Origin: Cervus elaphus
Lineage: Eukaryota; Chordata; Mammalia; Artiodactyla; Cervidae
Assembly (NCBI RefSeq): GCF_910594005.1
Contig: NC_057816.1
Span: 19,609,797 to 19,673,796, forward strand
Direction: 5' to 3'
Length of the DNA: 64,000 nt
Made by a program: the position numbers and the translations under genes. Each line of letters begins with the position of its first letter. Position 1 is the first letter of the stretch. Under the pieces are notes generated by a model. It was not told the origin of the DNA and searched no databases. It saw only the letters and a list, made by a program, of their open reading frames with translations. Shown one piece after another: positions 54,546-64,000 of this stretch.

Positions 54546-54839
54546 TTAAAAAAAAAAAAAAAAGATTTAATGTAGAATTGCCATATGACCCAGTAATTCT
54601 ACTTCATATACCCAGGAGAACTGAAAACATATTCACACAAAAACTTGTACATAAATGTTCACATAAAAGTTATTCAGGATATCCAAAATGTGAAAGCAAT
54701 CCAAATAGCCAACCAATGAATGGGTAAATCAAATAAAGCATATCGCTGCAGTATAATATTTTCAATATAAAGCAAGCAGAAGAAATGATATGGCATATAG
54801 TACAACATGGACAAACCTTGAAAACCTCATGAAAGAAAG

Positions 54840-55018
54840 TGAAAGTGCAAGTCACTCAGTCGTGTACAGCTCTTTGCAACCCCATGGACTAGTCCATGGA
54901 ATTCTCCAGACAAGAATACTGGAGTGGGTAGCATATCCCTTCTTCATGGGACCTTCCTAACCCAGGTCTCCCACATTGCAGGCAGATTCTTTACCATCTG
55001 AGCCACCAGGGAAGCCCT
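54840..55018 (-). mobile_element. Bov-tA SINE
   Basis: GTGAAAGTGCAAGTCACTCAGTC to CATCTGAGCCACCAGGGAAGCCC, antisense, with a small deletion after CCATGGACTAG. Confidence 0.92.
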
Positions 55019-55097
55019 GAAAATCTCATGCTAAGTTAAAAAAAAAAAAAAGTGAATCGAAGCCCATATATTGTATGATTCTATTTATATGAAAAGC

Positions 55098-55236
55098 CAG
55101 TATATGTGTGCTAAGTCACTTCAGTCCTGTCCGATTCTGGGCACCCCTATCGACTATAGCTCGCCAGGCTCCTCTGTCCATGGGATTCTCCAGGCAAGAA
55201 TACTGAAGTGGACTGCTGTTTCCTTCTCCAATGAAA
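55098..55236 (-). mobile_element. Bov-A unit, antisense
   Basis: GTGTGCTAAGTCACTTCAGTCCTG to CAGGCAAGAATACTGAAGTGG..CCTTCTCCAATG; no tRNA head. Confidence 0.88.
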
Positions 55237-55465
55237 AGCCCAGAATAGGCAAATCTATTGAGAAAAGAAATAGAATAGCAAATAGTTGCCTAGAGCTAGG
55301 GAGTTTGGTAAGAAAAAGGAAGTGAATATTAATGAATCTAGGTTTTCTTTTTTGCTGATGAAAATGTTACAAAATTGATTCTGATGATGGTTGCACAATT
55401 CTGTATAATACTAAAAACCAATGTATTGAACACTGTTATATCTCAATGAAGTTGCTTTTAAAAAG

Positions 55466-55689
55466 AATTTAGGAGTGTGTTTTATCATGAGAATGTGATT
55501 TTATGAGGGCATGAATAGGAGATCTGAAACTCAGCCTGGATGCCCAGGGTTTCAGTGACGACTTCCTCCTGGCAATAGTCTTGGATTTTAAGAGAATCAT
55601 CTGGCGAGCCAGTGTGTATGTGTATTGTAAAGAGGGAGGGTGGTGGGGGAGGAGGAAGAGAGAGAGAAAGGTCATGGGGTGGTGAAATA
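55466..55689. other. Spacer with a polypurine tract
   Basis: 55631-55672 is almost all purine (GGGAGGGTGGTGGGGGAGG, then GAGAGAGAGAAAGG). No element assigned. Confidence 0.5.
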
Positions 55690-56470
55690 GTCCAGAGAAA
55701 AACTACGTATAATTCAGAAGTAACATGAAATCAGATTCAACTTTGAAAAGTAAGCAAAGGACATCATACAGAGGGCTTTTAAATGCCAAGTTAATGTGTT
55801 CAAACTCAATTCCATGCCCATTGTAAAACTATTGATCGGATTTTGGTGAAAGACTGGTGAGATTTACCTCTTACTTCTGAGCTGTGGGAAATGCAGAATT
55901 TGGGAAGAGGAGAAGTAGCCTGGGAAGGAAGGAGCAGAAGGCAGTAATGACAGTTAAGACATCACTGCAATTACACAGGCAAGAAATACCAATAGCGTGG
56001 CTCAGCTGGTAAAGAATCCATCTGCAAAAAAGGACACACAGGAGATGCAGGTTCAGTCCCTGGGTCAAGAAGGTGCCCTGGAGGAGGACACGGTAACCCA
56101 CTCCAATATACTTGCCTGAAGAATCCCATGGACTCAGGAGCCTGGTGGGCTACAGTCTGAACGGTCACAAAGAGTCAGACATGACTAAGCAACTAAGCAG
56201 GCACGCACAACAGAGACAAAGGGCAGGGAAGGTGAAGATCAGAAGAGGGAGTAGATTCAATGCACATTGAGGAGGTTAACAAAAGGTTTTTATGGTATGT
56301 CTGGTAGGTTTGTGCATTGCTTACAAGGGGAAGGTGAGAAGAGAGAAGAATCAGGATTAGGCCCAGGTCTCAGTAGAAGCCAGGAGTGTCTGAACCAAGA
56401 AGTGAGCTAGAGAAACAGGAGGAAGTCTGAGCTTAGGAAAATTGCAAATTTTTTGCTCTTAAAGGTCAGG
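55690..56470 (-). repeat. L2 LINE, antisense, interrupted by Bov-tA
   Basis: AGGGCTTTTAAATGCCAAGTTAATG, AACTCAATTCCATGCCCATTG, then TTGAGGAGGTTAACAAAAGG, GGAAGGTGAGAAGAGAGAAGAATC, CAGGAGTGTCTGAACC in antisense L2 order. Confidence 0.6.
55988..56208 (+). mobile_element. Bov-tA SINE nested in L2
   Basis: GCGTGGCTCAGCTGGTAAAG to AGTCAGACATGACTAAGCAACTAAGCAGG. An insertion of A-rich and CACACAGG bases lies in the tRNA loop region near 56024. Confidence 0.9.
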
Positions 56471-57871
56471 CATGTGTCTTTTACATGTAGTAGATCCAAT
56501 CTATAGCACAGTGCAAATCAGGTAACTGATTGGACAAATTGCAATAGTACTAGAGCCCCAAATCAAGTATTCAGATTCTCAAGTTCCTGCTGAGCCAATT
56601 TCCCAAAAGCCAAAAAGGAAATTGTCAGGGTTTGTGGCAAATGGCAAGGAGTTGTAATTGAGCATTCTACTGGTTTCTAAGCCTGCCTGGTGTTCTATAC
56701 GATGAGGTACTTGCCTAAGTTCATGGTGACAGAATTGTGGCAGAAAGGCTGCTATTGGAGTGGAAAAACAGAAATGCTTTGCAGAATTTTGATTTACAAT
56801 CTCAGCTGTAAATGCCAGTTGTTCCACTAACTTCATTTTTGCTAATGCAAGAACAGCTTTTGCAGTAATAACATATTTCAGTGTGAATGTCTTTTTAATA
56901 ATTCTTAATTTGAATCCTAATTCCCTTGATAGCCACTTTGAGGAGACAACTGCATTCCAAAAGTAGCACTGCATGAGTACGTTTGAGAAAAGACTAACCA
57001 TATGCGCGCACACACACGATCAGAAAGATGTTAGGTACATTTTAACACATTACCATATTTCTTAAATGTCATCAAAGGAAGACCCTGAACCCTTTAATAA
57101 ACCATTACTCCGAATTTCATAGGCATCAGCAATTAACAACCCATACCTTCTCATCAGTCAGAATCTGAGCAGCATGGGGATGGAAGACAAGGATGCCGTG
57201 ATAAAAAGAGCAATAATAGAGAAAGACAAAAGAGATGAATAGAGAAAAAATCACGACTCATAATGTAACCACAGAAGCCAGGGCAAGACTGCAGCAATGG
57301 AGACAGCTGAATAATATTTTATCATGGGATCTGATATAATTTAACAACATTTTTTTTTTTTATCCAGTGGAGAGAGCCAACAAGCTAAGTCAGGATCAAT
57401 GAGTTGACATTGATGGGTCCAAAGTAACAAAGCTGCCAAGAAAACATAAATGCCAACAAAGAAATATGTGTGTGCCCTCACCTTTCCCCTCCTGAGCCCT
57501 TGGTAGAACAAATTTATTTTTGTATTATAGAAAATTGCTCACAGTAGCACCTCACAGTCCTCATCCATTTCCAACTGTCTTCCATTCTTCTTACCTGCAG
57601 TAATTCTTAACTCTTGCTCTGAGAACAGTTTCATGAGACTAGCCTTGAAAATTTGGGCCAGAAGGCTCGGAGAGGCTTAGTCACCATGCAAGGAACATCA
57701 GCAATGTCATATGTCTACACTACACACATTCCCTAACCTGTCCTCTGGGAAGAACTAATTTATAAAAGGGAAAAAGCAAAATACCATTGTTCATTAGTCT
57801 TCTATCTCCTACCTTCCAGGGCACTCAAGTTCCCTTGTTATTAAAGCTTTTTGTTTTTTGATCATCTTGTA
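56471..57871. other. Single-copy DNA, candidate conserved block at 56580-57013
   Basis: 56579-57013 is open for 144 codons on the minus strand but shows no familiar domain. It is rich in TAAT/ATTA motifs (GTAATAACATATTTC, TTTAATAATTCTTAATTTG). 57030-57870 holds nothing recognisable apart from a T run at 57350-57361. Confidence 0.4.
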
Positions 57872-58130
57872 TTCCCTTTTAAAATTAATATTTATTGGAA
57901 TGTAGTTGCTTTACAATACTTTGTTAGTTTCTACTGTACAGTGAAATGAATCAGCCACACATGTACATATATCCCCTCCCTTTTGAACGTTCTTTCAAGT
58001 TCACCGAGGCACATTAAGCAGAGTTCCCTATGCTATACAATATGTTCTCGTTAGGTATGTATTTTATACACAGGATCAATAGTGTATATGTGTCAACCCC
58101 AATCTTCCAATTCCTCCTACCCCTTCCCTT
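57872..58130 (-). mobile_element. L1 3' UTR fragment
   Basis: GGAATGTAGTTGCTTTACAATAC, CAGTGAAATGAATCAGCC, ATATATCCCCTCCC, TGTGTCAACCCCAATC. Confidence 0.88.
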
Positions 58131-59551
58131 TATTGCACTTACTTTCTTGGACAATTATGTTTGCATTTTTGTTGTCTGTTTCCTTGACTGTAAATTCCAT
58201 GAATTCTATGGACAGTGTTTGTTCATGGATCTCTTCTCCTAATCTCATAGACACTCAGGAAATATGTGTTTAGGAGTGGTAGGAAGAGACAGATGGAAGA
58301 GGGAGAAAGGAAAAAAAGGAAACAAGAAGGAAAATAAGTCAGTTCTTGGCTTCCTCGTGATCTGACCATACAGCTAAACATGTCTCAGGCATTTTCATGA
58401 GGTACATTTAATAAGCATTTGGGTCACATGACCCCACCAGAGTGTTACTCATGCATAAGAGAAATTACGATTTATGATGTAGGTCCCTCTTCTCCCACTA
58501 TATGCCAGCTACTGGCCTGCCATTTCTGTACCTATTATGGTGGACAAGGGAGAGACGATCAGCTCCATTGTCTGTGAAATTTCAGTTTTAAGGCCCAGAA
58601 AGAAAAGAAAAGTACAGCAGAGTGATCTAATGGAAGAAAAAAATAGTAAGCATGATTTTATGTGATCACAGTTCTCTACTCTTTGATTAGATAGTTGTTA
58701 TTTACACACCAGCCAAAAGGTAGCCCATTCACAAGAAGAGGTCTCAAACATCAAATAACATTATCTACAAACAACAAAATAATTGTGTTTTTTTTTTCTC
58801 CAATGACACTACAAGTGCAAAGACAAACAACACAAAAACACACAGAAAGCATATGGTGTCTCCTAATGTAACACCAAGGAATAGAATTTTCTGCAAAGAT
58901 GAGTGTGTTTTTTAGTCTGTGCTGTCTTCAATATAATACACATGGCTATTCCGTCCCTGAAATCTGGCTGATATGCCTAAGGAATTAAACTCTTACAGCT
59001 TAGAAAATAAATAAATAATAAAAATAAATTAATTGCAATTTTAAATTTTCTAAAATTAAATAATAAAAATTTCATGTCATTTAATTAATTTACTTTTAAA
59101 TGTAATAGGTATAAAGGTTAGTGGTCACTCTCTTGGACAAGTCAAGATAACATCACAGCAGCTTAGCTAATGAGGAAGATGGGCCTCAGCCTCATACTCT
59201 GACTTTCTGATTCCAAAAACAGTCGGAGTAGGCACTTCTAGTCGGATCTGACTATACTTCAATTGATAAGCCAATAACTACAGATGTATGAAACTATATT
59301 GTTAAATGTTAGTCCTGTCTTTTTACAACCTGGATTGAAATATTCATTTCTGGAGTCACCTCTTTGGCTTACACAATAGAGTATGGGGGCCTTTTCTCCA
59401 AGTAGTTTCCTTTAAGAAAAAAAAATGCCCATGCCTTATGAGGAAGGAAACCCGTAAATATATGCTTTGTGGGTCAGGATGGTACCAAATGTGGAAGAGA
59501 GTCTTGGGCAGCAGGGATCACTGGAAATGTGGGAGATTCAAACTGAGAGAA
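58131..59551. other. About 1.4 kb single-copy DNA
   Basis: AT-rich at 58990-59105 (AATAAATAAATAATAAAAATAAATTAATTG). No repeat family, RNA or coding domain recognised. Confidence 0.45.
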
Positions 59552-60080
59552 ATTGTTGTTTTGTTTTTGTTCACTTACTAAGTTGTGTCTGACTCTTTGC
59601 GACCCCATGGACTACTGCATGCCAGCCCCCTGTCGTCTGTTTTCTCCCGGAGTTTGCTCAAATTCAAGTCCATCGAGTTGGCCATGCTATCTAACCTTTT
59701 CATTCTCTGCCGCCCCCTTGTCATTTTGCCTTCAATCTTTCCCAGTGTCAGGGTCTTTTCCAATAAATTGGTTCTTTGCATCAGGTGGTCCAAGTATTGA
59801 AGTTTCAGCATCAGGCCTTCCAACGAATAGTCAGTGTTGATTTCCTTTAGGACTGACTGATTTGACCTCCATGCTGTCCAAGGCACTCTCAAGAGTCTTC
59901 TCCAGGACCGTTTTTGAAAGCCTCAGTTCTTTGGCTCTCAGCCGTCTTTGTGATCCATCTCTCATATCTGCATGTGACTACTGGGAAAACCATAGCTTTG
60001 ACTATACGGACCTTTGTTGGCAAAGTGATGTCACCGATATTTAATACACTATCTAGATTTATCATAGAAGTAGGGTTAAT
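59552..60080 (-). mobile_element. BovB fragment
   Basis: Minus strand: ..RVPWTAWRSNQSVLKEINTDYSLEGLMLKLQYLDHLMQRTNLLEKTL, EGKMTRGRQRMKRLDSMANSMDLNLSKLREK, then the terminal GTTTTTGTTC repeat near 59560. Frames are broken upstream of 59892. Confidence 0.92.
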
Positions 60081-60499
60081 TCACATTCTGACTCTTACAA
60101 ATCAGGAGACGGAAGTGTGGTAGCTGATCTTTCTTGCAAGGGCTGAGCAGAGAGGTTACCATACTATATACTAGTGAATATCAGCCTGAGTGCCAGCAAC
60201 TGCACTGTAGGTTATCAAAACTTATCCTGGATCATGAGGCTCATAGGAATAAATATTCACAAGGTAACTGTTTCTAAGAGTGCAGAGAAACTTTAGGAAC
60301 TATCAGAAGGTTTCAGCTATCAACTGTTTCTTCTTTCTCTCTCTTGCTCCTCTCCCCTCATCTTTTACTTGATTAATAACTATGTATTGGTGATCTATCA
60401 TGTTCTGGGCTCAGTATGGAGCATTAGGGACAGAACACTATACTCATCTTAAAACTTAACTTTAAAAAAGCCATATTACGTGGGGAAACAAACAAACAA
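60081..60499. other. Spacer, perhaps an L2 scrap at 60375-60430
   Basis: AATAACTATGTATTGGTGATCTATCATG and GTTCTGGGCTCAGTATGGAGC faintly resemble an antisense L2 tail. Confidence 0.3.
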
Positions 60500-61340
60500 T
60501 ATTAATTTGCTTTCTAAAATTCAGTGCAAAACTTAATTTCAAAAATCTTGAGCTTCTGCTAAACGAGAGCTGGAATAAACTCATGGTCCTGGTACATAGT
60601 TTGGGGGCCAGGGACCACTACCATCAAGCCCATTTCTCTCCCCAAACACATACAGGCACACACACACATGCACATATACAACAGGTTTTTCCCAACTCCA
60701 TTGAAAAAGCTCAGAAAAATGACAGGGTGGACTTTTTCTTCTTTTTTCCTTTGGTTTATTTTTGTGGAAAACATTCATATGATGATTTTCGCTGTTTCTG
60801 CTTTTCCAGACGTTCAAAGACAATACTATTCAAAATTCCTAAAACTTTTGATTAATTTGTTTTGGTTTTGCTTCAGATTTTGCGTTACTAAGGAGACCGC
60901 ATATTGGTCAATGAGCTGAGATGGGAACCACATAGACTCTGGTGGCACCTTGCAGGTTGGCAAGCACACACAAGGGCAGAACTCTAGCTTGGGCATTGGT
61001 ATTGGATTGTTGACGCTAATTTGGAGAAGGGGAATATGATCCTGACACACTTCTGTTCCAGAGGGACCCGTTGATTTTATAATTGAGTTGAGTTTAAAAT
61101 GTGAAACAGATTGGCTCTGCTGGCAAACTCGGAGCACAGGTGTGTTTATTTCTTCATAAAACAATGGTATTCCCATACAAAGCCCCAGGACCCCAGATGG
61201 ATCCCCTGTTTTTCTCCACACAGCATCATCACCCAAATTACAGATGGAGCTTACTTACCTCCTTTCTTCCTCCTCCTCTTCTCTTGGGATCACCTAATTA
61301 CCCATGGTTATTGCTGAGTTACTTTTCAAGAATATTTATA
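60500..61340. other. Candidate conserved non-coding block
   Basis: No repeat recognised. 60780-61240 has retained CpGs and ATTGGTCAATGAG, TTTTGATTAATTTG and GACGCTAATTTGG motifs. A 136-codon minus-strand frame (61236-60826) is open but contains no domain I know. Confidence 0.35.
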
Positions 61341-61739
61341 AAATTATATATCTCTTCATTTACTGCTGGAGCATACATTTAAAAAAATAATCTGATGTCC
61401 CACATGGATGTATATCCCTTTTCAGTAGTGAAAATGCCATCAGTTCCCTAGAGTTTCTTTCTTTCTTTGGAGAATAAAGCATTTATTAAAGCTACAGTAA
61501 AATATCAATGATGTCCATTGTACCCTATAGTTTCATTTCATGGAAGTGCTAACATTGGTCCTGACTAGCACATTACCTCTTACAATACAATCCCTCCAAT
61601 ACAGCATCTCAGTCTCCATCAAAAACATTTCACTTTCCCCAAGGTTTTCCATATTGAATTAAACAGAGAACAAGGTTTCCTTTTATAACTCAGACCATTC
61701 ATAACCCAACTCCTGCTATTTATCTGTGGTCCTAGAGAA
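61341..61739. other. Spacer
   Basis: Short TTTC repeats at 61456-61470; nothing else. Confidence 0.4.
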
Positions 61740-61822
61740 GAATATGACAGAAGGCTCTTGTTTCAAAGAGCACATGATAAATAAGGAAAACATAAATAAT
61801 TTTAATACATGTTAATGCACAT

Positions 61823-61852
61823 AATAATGTAAGTAAGATGACTTACATTATT
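61823..61852. repeat. Perfect 12-bp inverted repeat with 6-nt loop
   Basis: AATAATGTAAGT (61823-61834) and ACTTACATTATT (61841-61852) are exact reverse complements around AAGATG. The right arm abuts or overlaps the SINE start. Confidence 0.9.
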
Positions 61853-62157
61853 CCCTGATAGCTCAGTTGGTAAAGAATCTGCCTGCAATGCAGGAGACCC
61901 CAGTTTGATCCCTGGGTCAGGAAGATCTGCTGGAGAAGGGATAGGCTACCCACTCCAGTGTTCTTGAGCTTCCCTTGTGGCTCAGCTAGTAACGAATTCG
62001 CCTGCAATGTGGGAGACCTGCGTTCAAGCTCTGGGTTGGGAAGATCCCCTTGGGAAGGGAACGGCTACCCACTCCCATATTCCGACCTGGAGAATACCAT
62101 GGAATATATAGTCCATGGGGTCATAAAAGAGTCAGACGTGACCGAGTGACTTTCACT
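61850..62157 (+). mobile_element. Three-unit Bov-tA SINE
   Basis: First tRNA head and Bov-A stub to TGTTCTTG at 61966, then a second complete head (AGCTTCCCTTGTGGCTCAGC) and Bov-A body ending GAGTGACTTTCACTTAC. The junction is at the same place as in the copy at 10648-10959. Confidence 0.92.
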
Positions 62158-62434
62158 TACTTACTTAGGATAGCAGAGTTGGGATGCAGACCTGCGGATA
62201 GAGAGGTATTCAGTTTGGAGGATCAGGAGAGCTTCGTGGAAGAGATACATCCTTTATTAGGCTTGATAGGAGCTGGTCACATACAAAAGCAGGAGGAGAC
62301 TATTCAAGGAATAAAGGATATGAAATCACACCACTACAGGTAGCTAAGTACAGGAAACTAAATATTTGAGGGCTTCCTACAAAATATTGTAAAAAGATTA
62401 GAGAGATTTTGCATGTGGTTTCAGTCTCTGTCTT

Positions 62435-62605
62435 TCCTTCTTACTGCATGGCTTTAGACACTCTCCAAGCTTTTTGACACTCTCCAAGCTTCAATTCCCT
62501 CACTTGTAAAGTGGAGAAACATTACCTATAGCATCGGATTGCAGTAAGAATAAATAAAACAGTGATAGTAAACTCATAGGAGATGCTTACCTGATAAGCC
62601 CCCCT
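62435..62605 (+). repeat. MIR SINE
   Basis: CTTCAATTCCCTCACTTGTAAAGTGGAGAAAC and GCAGTAAGAATAAATAAAAC are the MIR second half. A 19-bp duplication (62457-62475 and 62476-62494) lies within it. Confidence 0.65.
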
Positions 62606-63344
62606 CTTCTATTCTGTCATGAGATAAAACAACACCAAGTTCAATTTCTTTTAAGGAGTAATTATTTCAGACCGCCACGGGCAAGCTCTGGAAGTCCAGG
62701 GTGTCAGACTCCTTTTTGATATTATACCATCTCCTATGAAGATTGCCATTTCCCTGGACCATTGTTCCTAACTTTTAGGGAATCTACTGACAAAGTTATG
62801 CTGAAGATGAAGTAAAACTCTGCCTGGCTGTCTTCATACTCTAGACCCTGGAAGTCAGTCCAAAGTCAAGAAAGCCAACAGTGTCTTTCCTGGTCATTAG
62901 ATCTATCAACTCTGCATACAGTACATGCTCCATTAAAAAGCTGTGTGAAATCTACAAGGGGAAAAAAAAAAACCAGCTTGGATGACAGTGGTGGCAGCTC
63001 TGAAAATAATAGAACCACATTCTTAGGGGAGGAAGGAAAAAAAAAAACCTTTAAAGTGAAGTCACTTTCTCACTTAGGTATCTACTCATTATTCACACCA
63101 AAGTGCACTTAGCAAAGGAAACACACATCAGCCCTTTGCTGCAGTGAGCGGACACTAACTTTATATAGCAGGCCAATTTTCTGACAGCTAGAGGCTTGCT
63201 CTTGGAACTTGTTCTTCTTAGCAATCAGACTGGTGTCTCTTGGCTATGGCTGGTTAGCCTTGATGGTTAGACTATGATAAAAAGGTTATCAATGGAATTG
63301 ATGCCAGTGAGGTCCAGTCAACCATGCCGTGTCCCTTCCCATGT
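62606..63344. other. Single-copy stretch
   Basis: Two A runs, near 62962-62972 and 63041-63050. Nothing else recognised. Confidence 0.4.
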
Positions 63345-63600
63345 ATTCCACAGCCATTTACTGAATGTTCACTAGGCGCCAGATCACATACAAGGAAATC
63401 AACAAAAGGGAAGAGATTTGTTCTTACTCTGAAGGAACTCACAGTTTAAAAGAAAGACAACAAGGACAGCAGAGTAACAGAACAAGTCATCGGTGGACAA
63501 ATAATAAAAGTGCTCTGATGGAGGCATGGAGAAGCAGTCCTAGAGTTTTGGCAGTTTGGGGAAATGTTAGCATCCTTGGAGAGGCTGAATGAATTATGGT
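63345..63600 (-). repeat. L2 3' end, antisense
   Basis: GCCATTTACTGAATGTTCACTAGGCGCCAG, then TCTTACTCTGAAGGAACTCACAG is the familiar antisense L2 tail order. Confidence 0.6.
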
Positions 63601-63902
63601 GGAGAAATAATGGGTCCCACCAGCCTTCCAGGTCATTCACATACACTCACACTGCATTTATTGCTAAGTGTGCCAGAGTCTGCCTATGAAAATGTATGAA
63701 CGGCATCCTGGAAGAACTGTGGCTAATTCCATACTCTTGTGGTTAGACCCATGTAATGATCTAGGAATTCCACCTAAAATTGGCATCAAGTGAACAGACC
63801 TCAGCATCTGAAATGAAAAGTCCTGACTAAGCTTTAGCCCAGGCCAGCAGCTCCTCTTCCAAAGACCTATTCAGAGTCGGTGAGACTAGTGAGGGCCAGT
63901 TT
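63601..63902. other. Spacer
   Basis: No recognisable repeat or domain. Confidence 0.4.
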
Positions 63903-64000
63903 AGTTCAGTTCAGTTCAGTCACTCAGTCGTCTTTGACTCTTTGTAACTGCATGGACTGCAGCATGCCAGGCTTCCCTGTCCACTACCAACTCCTACAGC
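63903..64000 (-). mobile_element. BovB 3' end, runs off the right edge
   Basis: Starts with the (AGTTC)n-type terminal repeat (AGTTCAGTTCAGTTCAG) and continues CACTCAGTCGTCTTTGAC, GGACTGCAGCATGCCAGG. Only the last about 100 bp of the element is inside the window. Confidence 0.92.

Larger units (their letters stand above)
54563..55465 (+). repeat. Old L1 3' end, sense, with two Bov-tA/Bov-A insertions
   Basis: GAATTGCCATATGACCCAGTAATTCTAC, GAAAATCTCATGC, then AGAATAGGCAAATCTATTGAG, TGATGATGGTTGCACAATTCTG and TTATATCTCAATGAAGTTGC: an L1M-type 3' end. Confidence 0.75.
61740..62370 (-). repeat. L2 LINE, antisense, interrupted by a three-unit Bov-tA
   Basis: CATGATAAATAAGG.. before and GAGCTTCGTGGAAGAGATACATC.. 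after the SINE resemble the antisense L2 3' region. Confidence 0.5.

Noticed and set aside
56471..61340. Hidden exons with splice sites
   Set aside because: AG and GT dinucleotides flank many frames by chance, but no peptide looked like a known protein, so no exon could be supported.

Overview
The window is nuclear DNA of a ruminant, almost certainly a pecoran such as cattle, sheep, goat or deer. It carries dozens of copies of repeats restricted to that group: tRNA-Glu-derived Bov-tA SINEs, dimeric Bov-A2, and the RTE-type LINE BovB. It also carries CHR-type SINEs of the cetacean-hippo-ruminant lineage and cetartiodactyl L1. Older mammal-wide repeats (MIR, L2, Tigger1, hAT MITEs, an ERVL-like LTR) form the background. 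I find no exon, tRNA, rRNA, CpG island or bacterial feature, and no protein-coding gene I would defend. Every long reading frame I can explain belongs to a decayed L1 or BovB. The setting looks intergenic or deep-intronic.

Layout. 1-9.1 kb: a BovB fragment carrying a nested Bov-A2-containing insertion, then single-copy DNA with conserved-looking blocks at 4.4-4.7 and 7.7-8.5 kb, and a second BovB at 8.7-9.1 kb. 9.4-19.9 kb: L1 3' ends, CHR SINEs, eight Bov-tA copies and several MIRs. 21.5-23.4 kb: a CHR SINE, then an almost complete Tigger1-type DNA transposon holding a 406-bp solo endogenous-retrovirus LTR and a Bov-tA. 25-31 kb: L1 3' ends, an ERVL-like LTR, L2 and BovB. 31-36 kb: a single-copy block with phased TAAT motifs, a microsatellite grown from a truncated SINE, and a roughly 75-80-bp direct repeat flanking a SINE. 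36.3-40.2 kb: a tiny poly(A) retrocopy, then long L2 relics broken by SINEs, MITEs and microsatellites. 43.8-50.8 kb: one long antisense L1 with an internal deletion, a BovB insertion and tandem 5' UTR monomers. 50.8-55.5 kb: a scrambled older L1. 55.5-64 kb: L2, SINEs, single-copy DNA and two BovB copies, one cut by the window end.

Nothing here acts as a gene system. The biology on show is retrotransposition: BovB and L1 supplied the machinery, and SINEs and mRNA pieces were its cargo. Target-site duplications (TSDs) read directly from the sequence at several loci fix the insertion boundaries. The most informative items are a Bov-A2 that appears to have carried about 190 bp of flanking DNA with its own polyadenylation signal (422-855), a structurally complete solo LTR inside a Tigger (22076-22481), an L1 that lost its endonuclease region (junction near 47005), and several single-copy blocks that look like conserved non-coding elements. 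Family names are from memory of the families; no database search was possible. Edges without a TSD are approximate by about 5-30 bp.
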